The position numbers were made by a program, and so were the translations under genes. A DNA stretch of 64,000 bases from JALYXS01 sp051003795 (GTDB lineage: Bacteria > Acidobacteriota > Terriglobia > Bryobacterales > Bryobacteraceae), in NCBI GenBank assembly GCA_051003795.1, contig JBPCKZ010000201.1:16132-80131 (forward strand), given 5' to 3'. Below the pieces are notes generated by a model, which saw nothing but the letters and a program-made list of their open reading frames with translations, did not search any database and had not been told where the DNA came from. Shown here piece by piece: positions 24,401 to 32,999 of the stretch (its first letter is position 1; each line of letters begins with the position of its first letter).

Positions 24401-27058
24401 TTAACCGCTTCGCTGTCCCGCCAAATCTTCCAAGCATCGAGCAATCAACGCCGTCCACCCGGTCTGGTGGCTCGCGCCGCATCCACGCCCGGTATCCCCG
24501 TCGAAATACTCATAAAACCAAACCATGTTTTTCCAATGCGGATTATCCGCGAACCAACGCAGTTCAGCCTGCCACGGGCACCAACCCGTTTCATCCGGTA
24601 GAAAAATACTGGTGAGGCGCGCGTTCAATTCCTTCGCCACCTCCCGTAGATTTTTCATCTCTCCCGAACCAACCGGACACTCCACGCGAAACTCGTCCCC
24701 ATAGAAATGGTGATATCGTTCCAGCGCCTCGATCAGCAAATAGTTCATCGGAAACCAGATTGGCCCGCGCCAATTGGAATTCCCGCCGAAGAGTCCGCTC
24801 CGCGATTCACCCGGTTCGTAATCGACGCGCCGCTCGTCCCCATCCACATGCAAAACGTATGGATGCTCTCGATGGATCTTTGAGACCGAACGGATTCCGA
24901 ACGGCGAAAGGAACTCGCCCTCGTCGAGCACGCGCCGCAACACGCGAGTCAAACGCTCCTGTGATGGAATCGCCAGCAGCGCGTGACCGTGATCGCCCGC
25001 ACCGGCCGATTGCATGAGCGAGATCTGGCGCATCAGATCCTTGCGATTCGTGAGAAACCACTGCATGCGCTTCCGAAATCCCGGAAGCCTTTCGATCACC
25101 GTGTCTTCGAGCACGTCGACGGCGAAGAGCGGCGTCACGCCCACCAGCGACCGGATCTTCAACGGAAAATTGCGCCCGTCCACCAGAAGTTGGTCGTAAT
25201 AAAAGCCGTCCTCTTCGTCCCAAAGCCCGAAGCCGCCCAAGCCATTCATGGCATCGGCGATCGCGACGAAATGCTCGAAAAATTTCGAAGCCACGTCTTC
25301 ATAAGCCGGATCTTCCGACGCCAACTCCAGAGCCATCGAGAGCATGGTCGAGCAGTAGAACGCCATCCACGCGGTGCCGTCCGCCTGCTCCAGCACCTGG
25401 CCCTGCGGAAGCGGTTTCGAACGGTCGAAGATGCCGATATTATCGAGCCCCAGGAATCCGCCCGAGAACACCTGCTTACCCGCGATATCTTTTCGATTCA
25501 CCCACCACGTGAAATTGATCAGCAGTTTCTGAAACACTCGCTCGAGGAAAATCCGGTCGCGCTCCCCATGCGGCGCGCTGATCTTATACACGCGCCAGCA
25601 GGCCCAGGCATGGACGGGCGGGTTCACGTCCGAAAACGCAAACTCGTACGCGGGCATCTGGCCGTTCGGATTCGTATACCATTCGCGCAACAAAAGAACG
25701 AGTTGTTCCTTGGCGAATTCCGGATCGATCTGCGCAAAAGGGATCATGTGGAACGCGAGATCCCAAGCCGCGTACCACGGGTATTCCCAATTATCGGGCA
25801 TCGAGATCACGTCGCGGTTGAACAGGTGAAGCCAGCCGGAATTGCGCCCGTCCCAGCGGCTCTCCGGCGGCGCGGGCTGCGAGGGATCTCCTTCGAGCCA
25901 GTCCTGCACGGCGTAATAGTAAAACTGCTTCGTCCAGAGCAGGCTGGCGTATGCCTGCCGCACGACTTGCCTTTCCAAGTCGCCGGTGTGGCGCGGCTCG
26001 AAGGCGGAATAGAAGTCGTCGGCCTCGCGAATGCGGGCTTCAAAAATAGAATCGAAATCAGCGCCGAAATCGGGCCGCGCGCCCGCGCCGCCGGAATCCC
26101 CGGAGAGCCGGAAACGAAGTTGCACGCCCTTGCCCGCCGGGATGTTCAGCTTGTAATACGCCGCGGCCTTCGTGCCGGAATTTTGGGGATTCACGGCATC
26201 CTTCCTGCCATGCACGACGTAGCTATCGAAGGCATCCTTCACGTAACCGTCGCCATTGCCGTATCCAAACAGCCGTTGGGTATTAGTCTCGTTGCCGGTG
26301 AACAGAAATTCCGTTTCCCGATCCGAAGCGAAATGGAACTTGCCCAAGGAGGCGTGTTCGGCCACCAAGCTGTTCGAATCTTCCCGCGTAATTTGCGGCT
26401 TCGGCCAGTATCCTTCTCCCGTTCGCCCCCAACTCCAGGTGTTCCGGAACCATAGGGTCGGCAAGAAATGCAGAAGCCAATCTTCGGGTCCGCGATTCTC
26501 GATGCCCACTCGAATCAACAAATCGTCCGGCCCGGCTTTGGCGTACTCCACGGTGATGTCGAAGTAGCGATCTCCATCGAAAATGCCGGTGTCGAGGAGC
26601 TCGAACTCACGCTGATCCTTCCCGCGCTTGCCGTTCTCTTCGACCAGCCACTCGTAGGGAAATGCGCGCTGCGGGTACTTATATTGGCCCTTCAAGTACG
26701 AATGCGTGGGCGTGGAATCGAGATAGAAGTAGCACTCCTTGACATCCTCGCCGTGGTTGCCTTCGGGGCCTGTCAGCCCGAACAGCCGTTCTTTGAGGAT
26801 CGGATCTTGCCCGTTCCACATCGCCAGCGCGAAGCAGAGGCGCCCCTCGCGGTCGCAGATGCCGAGCAGCCCGTCTTCGCCCCATCGATAGGCGCGGCTG
26901 CGAGCTTGATCGTGCGGCAGATAGTCCCAACAGGTTCCCTCGGCCGAGTAGTCCTCGCGGACGGTGCCCCACTGCCGTTCCGAAAGATACGGGCCCCAAC
27001 GCTTCCAGTTTTTTTCGCGCTGTGCGTCTTCGAGAAGCCGGTTCTGCTCCGCGCTCAT
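24401..27058 (-). CDS. GH63-family glucosidase
   Basis: An 885-residue cytosolic enzyme (no signal peptide) of the GH63 family, alpha/alpha barrel glucosidases acting on alpha-linked glucose or on mannosylglycerate or glucosylglycerate-type solutes. The N-terminal beta-sandwich has QWGTVREDYSAEGTCWDYLP and RWGEDGLLGICD. The barrel has MPDNWEYPWYAAWDLAFHM (a likely general acid Asp in AAWDLAFH), INFTWWVNRKD, GGFLGLDNIGIFDRS, NWRGPIWFPMNYLL and the end GASHQTGWTALIA. Its start overlaps the stop of the glucose dehydrogenase gene in ATGA, which suggests that glucose released here is oxidised by its neighbour. The exact substrate is not visible. Confidence 0.88.
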   Translation of the reverse strand: MSAEQNRLLEDAQREKNWKRWGPYLSERQWGTVREDYSAEGTCWDYLPHDQARSRAYRWGEDGLLGICDREGRLCFALAMWNGQDPILKERLFGLTGPEGNHGEDVKECYFYLDSTPTHSYLKGQYKYPQRAFPYEWLVEENGKRGKDQREFELLDTGIFDGDRYFDITVEYAKAGPDDLLIRVGIENRGPEDWLLHFLPTLWFRNTWSWGRTGEGYWPKPQITREDSNSLVAEHASLGKFHFASDRETEFLFTGNETNTQRLFGYGNGDGYVKDAFDSYVVHGRKDAVNPQNSGTKAAAYYKLNIPAGKGVQLRFRLSGDSGGAGARPDFGADFDSIFEARIREADDFYSAFEPRHTGDLERQVVRQAYASLLWTKQFYYYAVQDWLEGDPSQPAPPESRWDGRNSGWLHLFNRDVISMPDNWEYPWYAAWDLAFHMIPFAQIDPEFAKEQLVLLLREWYTNPNGQMPAYEFAFSDVNPPVHAWACWRVYKISAPHGERDRIFLERVFQKLLINFTWWVNRKDIAGKQVFSGGFLGLDNIGIFDRSKPLPQGQVLEQADGTAWMAFYCSTMLSMALELASEDPAYEDVASKFFEHFVAIADAMNGLGGFGLWDEEDGFYYDQLLVDGRNFPLKIRSLVGVTPLFAVDVLEDTVIERLPGFRKRMQWFLTNRKDLMRQISLMQSAGAGDHGHALLAIPSQERLTRVLRRVLDEGEFLSPFGIRSVSKIHREHPYVLHVDGDERRVDYEPGESRSGLFGGNSNWRGPIWFPMNYLLIEALERYHHFYGDEFRVECPVGSGEMKNLREVAKELNARLTSIFLPDETGWCPWQAELRWFADNPHWKNMVWFYEYFDGDTGRGCGASHQTGWTALIARCLEDLAGQRSG

Positions 27059-28173
27059 GAACGTTTCGCGATCTCGATGATATTCTTGATCCCCTCCGGA
27101 TTGTGAATGGGGTGTTCGAACTCCTCGATGGGATAGCGCCCAGTGATCAGGGATTTCACGGCATCCGGCCAGCGGCCGTAAAACGCGCCAAGATCGCGAA
27201 TGGCATTTTGAAACGCATCTTTCCCCGCATTCACCGTCCCGAGAACATCTTGATTCTTGAGGACTACGTTGCGCATGATGAGGTCGGTATCTACTTCGAC
27301 GGGGCCATGCCGCCCCGGAACGCCCGTCAGCACGAATAGCCCATTCGTGCCTAGCACCCGTAGCACATCGAACGCAAGCTGCGAAGCGCCCGTTGCTTCG
27401 TAAACCACATCGATGTTGCCCACTTCCGCAGCCATCCGGTCCACGTTCGAGGTCGTGGAAGAAATATATTTCGCGCCGATGGCCTTCACGATATCGATGG
27501 CCTTGCTTGGCCCCAGGTCCCGCGAATAGACCCAGGTTTCAAATCCGGCGTTGACCAACGCCATGGCGCCGAGCAGTCCAACGGGCCCCGCCCCCAGCAC
27601 GACTGCTTTGTGGCAGTACTGGGCAGCCTTGCCCGGCGAAGTCGGGCAACCCCATGGAAGTCTTTGCTGGACGACATTGATCTGGAGCATCGCCTTTTCC
27701 GCAATCGTGAGCGGCTCGATCAGAACGGCGACCTCGCGCAGCTCCTTGGGAACCTTGTTCATGTACTTCTCTTCGTCGACCACCAGCTCCGTCATGAAGC
27801 CGTGGCGCTCCTTGATTCCGCGCTCGGTATAATCGCCCGTGTAGCAGAAATCCGGCCGTCCGGCGCGGCACGCAAAACAATCCGCATGATTGCAGGGGCG
27901 CCGCACCATCGGGATGACCAGATCCCCCACTTCGAAGCCGGCGACTTCCGGACCGATCTCGATCACCTCGCCTATCGATTCATGCCCCAGAACCAGATAT
28001 TCGAATCCGGGCGGCGGCGTGCCGTACACGAATGAGCAGATTTCCCGGTCGGTCCCGCACACGCCCACCTGCAGTATTCGAAGTTTCACATCGTGAGGCG
28101 CCGCGAGTTGGGGAGGATCGAAATCCACCACGCTCACCGATTTCTTGTCTGGAAAAACTGCCGCTGCTTTTAT
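27055..28173 (-). CDS. Zn-dependent glucose 1-dehydrogenase-like MDR enzyme with ATA start
   Basis: A 372-residue medium-chain dehydrogenase close to archaeal-type glucose 1-dehydrogenases, which oxidise glucose to gluconolactone with NAD(P). Seen: VGVCGTDREICSFVYG (catalytic zinc Cys), LGHESIGEVIEIG, the structural zinc set RRPCNHADCFACRAGRPDFC, FMTELVVDEEKYMNKVP, IEPLTIAEKA and the Rossmann VVLGAGPVGLLGAMA. The family N-terminus is M-K-A-A-A-V-F-P, but here the first codon is ATA (28173-28171); no ATG, GTG or TTG fits upstream, and the next GTG would remove about 13 conserved residues. ATAA overlaps the cyclase stop where ATGA would be expected. Translation may be weak. The gene lies between the cyclase and GH63 genes. 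Confidence 0.85.
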   Translation of the reverse strand: MKAAAVFPDKKSVSVVDFDPPQLAAPHDVKLRILQVGVCGTDREICSFVYGTPPPGFEYLVLGHESIGEVIEIGPEVAGFEVGDLVIPMVRRPCNHADCFACRAGRPDFCYTGDYTERGIKERHGFMTELVVDEEKYMNKVPKELREVAVLIEPLTIAEKAMLQINVVQQRLPWGCPTSPGKAAQYCHKAVVLGAGPVGLLGAMALVNAGFETWVYSRDLGPSKAIDIVKAIGAKYISSTTSNVDRMAAEVGNIDVVYEATGASQLAFDVLRVLGTNGLFVLTGVPGRHGPVEVDTDLIMRNVVLKNQDVLGTVNAGKDAFQNAIRDLGAFYGRWPDAVKSLITGRYPIEEFEHPIHNPEGIKNIIEIAKRS

Positions 28174-28808
28174 TCCGGTCTCCTGTTCAAAATCGCCCGC
28201 GCGGGCGCGCCTTCGGCTCCGATCAACAACAAGGGAAGGCAAACCAGGTCGTAATCGCCCGGCTCGATCCCGGATAAGTTCAGGCCTTCGATAACCCAAA
28301 CGCCCGCGCTCAAGAGCGCTTCGTGCGTCTCCGGCCCATCTTTTGTAAAGCCGCCGACGGAGAGATAGTCCACGCCAACCGCGGCCACGTTGCACTCCGC
28401 CAGATAATTGGCGCCTTCCCGCGAGATATAGACGAAATTTTCGATGAAATCGTCCGTGTTCCAGGCGTGGTCCGAATTCGCGGTCTTCAAGAGAATACGC
28501 TCACCCGCCTGAATGAGATGTTGCTCCAGTTCGGCCGGCTTCACGGATTCGGTGTTCGTAATTGGAATAACTCTCGCCGGGCCAACTGTCGCGCTTATGG
28601 GCATGCTGTCGATCGAAGCGCCCGATCGGAGAAAGTGAAGAGGTGCATCCATGTGAGTTCCCGTGTGGACGCCCATCGAGATGCGCGATACTGTGCACGG
28701 GTCGCCCTTGTCCATATCGAGCCGGCGCTCAATCCGAAATTCCGGATCGCCCGGCCAATGCACCATCCCCGGCCGCACCGGGACGGAAATGTCGATCCAA
28801 TCGGTCAT
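28170..28808 (-). CDS. Cyclase family protein (kynurenine formamidase-like)
   Basis: A 212-residue metal-dependent hydrolase of the cyclase/KynB fold. It opens MTDWIDISVPVRPGMVHWPGDP and carries the signature GVHTGTHMDAPLHF (H-x-G-T-H-x-D-x-P-x-H), which binds the metal. VGVDYLSVGG and PGDYDLVCLPLLLIGAEGAPARA are typical later blocks. I chose the ATG at 28808, which fits the family N-terminus, over 28820 and 28853. KynB members hydrolyse N-formylkynurenine; others open lactones or cyclic amides. Next to a glucose dehydrogenase, a lactone substrate is a tempting guess only. Its TAA stop overlaps the ATA start of the next gene. Confidence 0.86.
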   Translation of the reverse strand: MTDWIDISVPVRPGMVHWPGDPEFRIERRLDMDKGDPCTVSRISMGVHTGTHMDAPLHFLRSGASIDSMPISATVGPARVIPITNTESVKPAELEQHLIQAGERILLKTANSDHAWNTDDFIENFVYISREGANYLAECNVAAVGVDYLSVGGFTKDGPETHEALLSAGVWVIEGLNLSGIEPGDYDLVCLPLLLIGAEGAPARAILNRRPE

Positions 28809-28877
28809 CGGAAAACTCATCAGAAAACATGGTACCGCCGGCCGTTGCGGCATTGGAATAATTAGCTTTAAACGCTT

Positions 28878-29477
28878 TCACCGGCTTACACGCCTGCTTA
28901 GTTCCGCGACCTGTTCCGAAATCTTATCCAAACGCGCCAGCAGTTTCGCTTGCTGTAGCTCGTCGCTCCCGGGCTTCTTGCCCTTGATGGCGAACACTCC
29001 GCCGGGTTCTAAAACGCACCTATCGACATTCTCGAGATCTTCGAAGCCCTGCCGGTGAAGCACGGTGACCAACTCGGATTCGTTCAGCAGTTCCTTCGCG
29101 AGCGCGCCGCGGTTCACCCGCCCGTTCTCCACCAGAACCGTCGGCGACCCCTCGAGCAACTGATCGAGACGGCGGTGCTTGAACAGGAAACGGATCACGG
29201 CATAGTTGATCGCGAACAGGCTGCACGCGCCGATTATGCCGCCGGTGACCGAATTATCGTCCCCAATGATCGCGTTCTGAACGGTGTTTGAAATGGAGAG
29301 CAGCACGACCAGATCGAACGGATTCAGCTGCGCCAACTCGCGCTTGCCGAATATCCGAAGCAGCACGATCAGCGCGAAGTAGACGCAAATGGGCCTCAGG
29401 ATCTTCTCGATGACCGGCAGCTTGAGGTGGAACATGTCGTCCACCAGCGCCGCGGCGCAAAGGTCGGGCAGGTACAT
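28878..29477 (-). CDS. DUF421 (YetF-type) membrane protein
   Basis: A 199-residue protein with two or three N-terminal membrane helices (VIEKILRPICVYFALIVLL; ACSLFAINYAVIRFLF) and a C-terminal DUF421 cytosolic domain. The signature GKRELAQLNPFDLVVLLSI sits between helices, followed by SPTVLVENGRVNRGALAKE, LLNESELVTVLHRQGF and VDRCVLEPGG. The last 30 residues form a coiled coil (LARLDKISEQVAELSRR). Members such as YetF/YdfS are linked to sporulation and germination in bacilli, but the general function is unknown. The ATG at 29477 has AAAGGAG upstream. The cyclase gene starts 69 bp downstream on the same strand. Confidence 0.88.
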   Translation of the reverse strand: MYLPDLCAAALVDDMFHLKLPVIEKILRPICVYFALIVLLRIFGKRELAQLNPFDLVVLLSISNTVQNAIIGDDNSVTGGIIGACSLFAINYAVIRFLFKHRRLDQLLEGSPTVLVENGRVNRGALAKELLNESELVTVLHRQGFEDLENVDRCVLEPGGVFAIKGKKPGSDELQQAKLLARLDKISEQVAELSRRVSR

Positions 29478-29503
29478 AAACGGCGGATCTCCTTTATTTT
29501 ACA

Positions 29504-29540
29504 AAGTACATTGCAATTGCCGCAACGGTGTACTTATAAT
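29504..29540 (+). promoter_or_regulatory. Leaderless promoter with an overlapping operator-like dyad
   Basis: TTGCAA (29511-29516), an 18-bp spacer and a perfect TATAAT (29535-29540) put the expected transcription start at the A of the ATG at 29547. AAGTACA (29504-29510) and TGTACTT (29529-29535) are exact inverted repeats flanking the -35 box and reaching the -10 box; TTGC and GCAA repeat the symmetry inside. The winged-helix protein encoded second in this unit is the natural candidate to bind it. Confidence 0.5.
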
Positions 29541-29546
29541 CGTCTC

Positions 29547-30161
29547 ATGGCGTCCGTTCGAAGCATCCGGTCCGTCCCGCCGGAGCCCGTGGGCCTGCAC
29601 GCGCGGGCCATGGACAATCTGCAGTTCATCCGCCGCACCATGGAAGGCGCGGCTTCGTTTACGGCAGTGCCGGGAGTGGGCGGCATGCTGATGGGGTTGT
29701 CGGCGCTTGCCGCGGCCGTGCTTGCGCGCCGCCAGCGGAGCCTGGACTCATGGTGCTTCGTGTGGCTGGGCGAGGCTGCGCTGGCGCTCGGAATCGGCGT
29801 TCTGTTCGCGGAGATCAAGGCGCGATCCACGCGAACTCCGCTGCTTTCAAAACCCGCGCGAAAATTCGTTCTGGGGCTCGCTCCAGCCATCGTTTCAGGC
29901 GCGCTGCTTACCGCCGCGCTATATCGCGCCGGACTCTTCGGCATGCTTCCCGGAATGTGGCTGCTGCTCTACGGAACCGGAATCGTGGCCGGCGGCGCTT
30001 TCTCCGTGCGGATCGTCCCGGTGATGGGAATGTGCTTCCTTGGAATCGGCGCGGTGGCGATCCTAAGCCCCGCCGCTTGGGGCAACTGGCTCCTGGCAGC
30101 CGGATTCGGCTGCCTCCAAATCGTCTTCGGATGGATCATAGCCCGGAGGCACGGGGGTTAG
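29547..30161 (+). CDS. Hypothetical polytopic membrane protein
   Basis: A 204-residue protein with five or six hydrophobic segments from about residue 40 to the end (GGMLMGLSALAAAVLA, EAALALGIGVLFA, VLGLAPAIVSGALLTAALY, MLPGMWLLLYGTGIVAGGA, MCFLGIGAVAILSP, GCLQIVFGWIIA). The N-terminus VGLHARAMDNLQFIRRTME is amphipathic. I recall this type as an unnamed acidobacterial membrane protein encoded with a winged-helix regulator, as here: the regulator starts 2 bp after its stop. The ATG at 29547 coincides with the predicted transcription start. Function unknown. Confidence 0.75.
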   Translation: MASVRSIRSVPPEPVGLHARAMDNLQFIRRTMEGAASFTAVPGVGGMLMGLSALAAAVLARRQRSLDSWCFVWLGEAALALGIGVLFAEIKARSTRTPLLSKPARKFVLGLAPAIVSGALLTAALYRAGLFGMLPGMWLLLYGTGIVAGGAFSVRIVPVMGMCFLGIGAVAILSPAAWGNWLLAAGFGCLQIVFGWIIARRHGG

Positions 30162-30163
30162 AA

Positions 30164-30553
30164 ATGGCGTCCAAAATCAATACCGCCCGGAAGCCGGACA
30201 ATTCCAAAATCCACGTCGAGGAACGCGCTTCGCCCGGCGCATCCGCGATTGCGGATGCGATCACGCCCAAACTTGACCGGCTGATTCACGAACGGCTCCG
30301 CCTCGGCATCTTGAGCGCGCTCGCGGTGAACCAATCGCTCACATTCAACGAATTGAAAAAGCTGATGGACACGACCGATGGCAATCTCAGCGTGCATGCC
30401 CGCAAGCTCGAGGACGCCCGCTATATCGCTTGCGCCAAATCGTTCGAAGGCCGCATGCCCAAGACCGAATACAAGCTGACGGCCACCGGCCGGAAATCCC
30501 TCGAAAAATACCTGGATCACATGGAAGCGCTGATCCGGGCAATGCGGAAGTAA
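30164..30553 (+). CDS. Winged-helix transcriptional regulator (HTH_34/MarR-like)
   Basis: A 129-residue DNA-binding protein. After a variable N-terminus of about 40 residues it has a winged helix: LDRLIHERLRLGILSALAV, LTFNELKKLMDTTDGNLSVH (recognition helix) and ARKLEDARYI, then a wing with EGRMPKTEYKLTATGRKSLEKYL and a terminal dimer helix. This is the pattern of small regulators annotated as transcriptional regulator or winged-helix DNA-binding domain. It is translated right behind the membrane protein and probably represses the shared promoter through the dyad at 29504-29535; that is inference. The uppS gene starts 43 bp downstream. Confidence 0.86.
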   Translation: MASKINTARKPDNSKIHVEERASPGASAIADAITPKLDRLIHERLRLGILSALAVNQSLTFNELKKLMDTTDGNLSVHARKLEDARYIACAKSFEGRMPKTEYKLTATGRKSLEKYLDHMEALIRAMRK

Positions 30554-30596
30554 TCCCTGAAAACGACCTTGCGTATCCCGTCCGCAATCCTACTTT

Positions 30597-31394
30597 ATGT
30601 CTAAAAGTACTCTGCCTCTTTTGCATGCCGCGATTATCATGGACGGAAACGGCCGGTGGGCCACAAACCGGGGATTGCCGCGCATCGCCGGGCATCGCGC
30701 CGGAGCGGAAGCCGTCCAGCGCGCCGTTGAAGCCTCCCCGGAACTTGGAATAGGCACGTTGACGCTGTATGCGTTCTCTTCGGACAACTGGCGGCGGCCG
30801 CTATCGGAAGTAGGCGCGTTGATGGGCCTGTTCGAACGTTATCTGTCGAAAGAGGCGGAACGATGCCTTCGCGAGGGCGTCCGGTTATCGGTGATCGGGC
30901 GGCGCGACCGCTTATCGAAACGCTTGGTCGATGCCATTCACGCGGCCGAAGCTTTCACGGGGAGCGGCCGCACTTTGCACTTGCGCGTTGCCGTGGACTA
31001 CTCCGCCCGCGATGCGATCGTTTCCGCGGCTCAACGCGTGGGCGAGCGGGCGAGCGGCGGGATCGAGCTTACCCGCGAATCGTTTTTCAGTGAGTTAAAC
31101 AGGACCATACACGACACGGCAGCCTCCCCCGATGTCGATCTGCTCATTCGCACGGGCGGCGAGCAGCGACTCAGCGACTTTCTACTCTGGGAGTGCGCCT
31201 ATGCCGAGCTCGTTTTTACCCCCCGGATGTGGCCCGATTTCGATGCAACCGATTTGCGCGCCGCCGTCGATCGATATCATGAACGCGAACGCCGCTTCGG
31301 ACAAGTGCCCGGACAGGCTGTACGACAATTGGTGTTGGCGAATGGGGCAGCGGGGGATCTTCATCACCTTCGAGGGGATCGATGGTTGCGGTAA
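30597..31394 (+). CDS. uppS: Undecaprenyl diphosphate synthase (isoprenyl transferase)
   Basis: A 265-residue cytosolic cis-prenyltransferase that adds isopentenyl units to farnesyl diphosphate to make the C55 carrier for cell-wall synthesis. Conserved: [19 protein letters not shown] (catalytic Asp and diphosphate site), [49 protein letters not shown] and a last Glu/Arg-rich [10 protein letters not shown]. The TGGEQRLS motif is typical. The chain runs about 25 residues beyond the usual end and overlaps tmk by 53 bp. With tmk and holB it forms a compact overlapping group. Confidence 0.93.
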   Translation: MSKSTLPLLHAAIIMDGNGRWATNRGLPRIAGHRAGAEAVQRAVEASPELGIGTLTLYAFSSDNWRRPLSEVGALMGLFERYLSKEAERCLREGVRLSVIGRRDRLSKRLVDAIHAAEAFTGSGRTLHLRVAVDYSARDAIVSAAQRVGERASGGIELTRESFFSELNRTIHDTAASPDVDLLIRTGGEQRLSDFLLWECAYAELVFTPRMWPDFDATDLRAAVDRYHERERRFGQVPGQAVRQLVLANGAAGDLHHLRGDRWLR

Positions 31395-31980
31395 GACCAC
31401 GCAACTGCGCTTGCTGGGTGAAAAACTGCGGCATCGCGGCCGCGAAGTCGTGGAGACCGTCGAACCTGGCGGAACCGCAATCGGAAAGCAGATTCGGCGC
31501 ATTCTGCTCGATCCCGCCAATCGCGATTTGAAACCTACGTCCGAGTTGTTGCTCTATTTCGCCAGCCGCGCGCAGAACGTGGAAGAGGCGATCCGCCCCG
31601 CTCTCGAATCCGGCCGGTTCGTTCTATGCGACCGGTTCACCGATTCGACACTGGTATATCAAGGCTGTGGCAGAGGATTGCCGGCCGAAACCGTGCTCGC
31701 GCTCGATCGCATCGCGTGCGCGGGCCTCCAACCGGACCGCACCGTGCTCATCGATGTGGATCTCGAAACTAGCCTCTCGCGCGCGCGTCGCCGTAACCAA
31801 ATCGGCGAGAGCGCGGAGACGCGCATCGACGAGGAATCGCTCGATTTCCACCGGCGGGTTCGCGACGGCTATCTGGCGTTGGCGGAACGGCAGCGCGCGC
31901 GATTTCTGACGATCGACGGCAGGGCGAAAATCGGGACGGTTGCCGAGCGCGTCTGGGAGGCAATGCAGCCATATGTTTGA
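31342..31980 (+). CDS. tmk: Thymidylate kinase
   Basis: A 212-residue cytosolic kinase that converts dTMP to dTDP. It starts [21 protein letters not shown] with the P-loop GIDGCGKTT, followed by [18 protein letters not shown] (the usual D/T-R-E-P-G block here reads V-E-P-G-G), [20 protein letters not shown] (DR-Y/F substrate motif) and [14 protein letters not shown] in the lid. Length is normal. The ATG at 31342 lies inside the end of uppS, and the stop overlaps the holB start by 8 bp, so the three genes are translationally linked. The V-for-R/T change in the DREPG motif is mildly unusual. Confidence 0.93.
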   Translation: MGQRGIFITFEGIDGCGKTTQLRLLGEKLRHRGREVVETVEPGGTAIGKQIRRILLDPANRDLKPTSELLLYFASRAQNVEEAIRPALESGRFVLCDRFTDSTLVYQGCGRGLPAETVLALDRIACAGLQPDRTVLIDVDLETSLSRARRRNQIGESAETRIDEESLDFHRRVRDGYLALAERQRARFLTIDGRAKIGTVAERVWEAMQPYV

Positions 31981-32998
31981 GAACTTCTGGGGGAACCGCC
32001 ATGTGGTCCGGGCGCTCGAACAGATGATTGCAAGCGGACGTATTCCGCAAACGATGCTCTTCTCCGGGCCGGAGGGTACGGGAAAAGCTACTCTCGCGCG
32101 CCGCTTTGCCGCCGGTTTGCTGGATCGTCCCGAACGGATCGAACTGGACGATCTAAGCCGGCCCGAGCACGTCGCAAGTATCGCCGCCCGCGAAAAACTG
32201 CCGTCCGACAAGCGGAACGACGACCCGCTGCTGTTCGCCTCGCATCCCGATTTCATCACCTTCGCGCCGGATGGCCCGCTGCGCCAACTGTCTATCCCGC
32301 AGATGCGCTTGCTGAAGGAGCGCGCGCCGTTTCAGCCGCTGCACGGCAAACGTAGAATCTTTTTGATTGACCACATCGATCGCGCCGGAGAGCAGGCGGC
32401 GAACTCATTGCTAAAGATTCTTGAGGAACCGCCGGATCATCTCATCCTCATCATGACCGCCGAAAACTCTTACGACCTGCTGCCGACCATACGCTCGCGC
32501 GCGATCATGTTCACCTTCGCGCCGCTCTCGAATGAAGATTTGCGAGGGTTCGCGAACGCGCGAGGATTCGCGGATGCCGAGCGCCGGATGGCCCTATCGG
32601 CCGGAAGTCCCGGAATTGCGGCCTCGCTCGATTTGGCGGTTTACGACAAGCGCCGGTCCGCCATGCACGTCTTACTGAAGGTGGCTGCAGGGGCAAGCCC
32701 ATTTGGGGCGTGGCTGCCGTTTTCGGAAACCATTGCGCGCAGCAAGACCGAGAAGCTGGAGCTGTATCTGCGATTGCTTTACGATTTGCTGCGGGATTTG
32801 ACGATTTTGCGGGAAACGGGCGGCGAGATTCGGAATGCCGACTTGCGGGCGGAACTCTCGACCCTTGCCGGGCGCGTGACAACGCAGTGGATCGCGCGGG
32901 CGGTGAAGAAAGTGGATGAGTTGGCGGAACTGCTCCGGCAGAATATCCAGAAGACGATTGCGCTCGATGCGTTGATTTTGGATTTGCGCGGCTTTTAA
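31973..32998 (+). CDS. holB: DNA polymerase III delta' subunit-like AAA+ clamp loader
   Basis: A 341-residue protein of the delta'/gamma clamp-loader family that helps place the beta clamp on DNA. It begins [19 protein letters not shown], with a P-loop GPEGTGKATL, then QMRLLKERAPFQPLHGKRRIFLID (Walker B region), AANSLLKILEEPPDHLILI (sensor and SRC area) and LLPTIRSRAIMFTF. The C-terminal collar domain is helical. Delta' lacks ATPase activity in E. coli; here Walker A looks intact, as in several non-proteobacterial homologues. Gene order tmk-holB is common in bacteria and supports the call. It ends one base before the convergent beta-propeller gene. Confidence 0.9.
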   Translation: MFENFWGNRHVVRALEQMIASGRIPQTMLFSGPEGTGKATLARRFAAGLLDRPERIELDDLSRPEHVASIAAREKLPSDKRNDDPLLFASHPDFITFAPDGPLRQLSIPQMRLLKERAPFQPLHGKRRIFLIDHIDRAGEQAANSLLKILEEPPDHLILIMTAENSYDLLPTIRSRAIMFTFAPLSNEDLRGFANARGFADAERRMALSAGSPGIAASLDLAVYDKRRSAMHVLLKVAAGASPFGAWLPFSETIARSKTEKLELYLRLLYDLLRDLTILRETGGEIRNADLRAELSTLAGRVTTQWIARAVKKVDELAELLRQNIQKTIALDALILDLRGF

Positions 32999-32999
32999 A

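Noticed and set aside
24983..26455. 490-codon plus-strand frame inside the GH63 gene
   Set aside because: It is antisense to a well-recognised glucosidase and has no family motif; a GC shadow.
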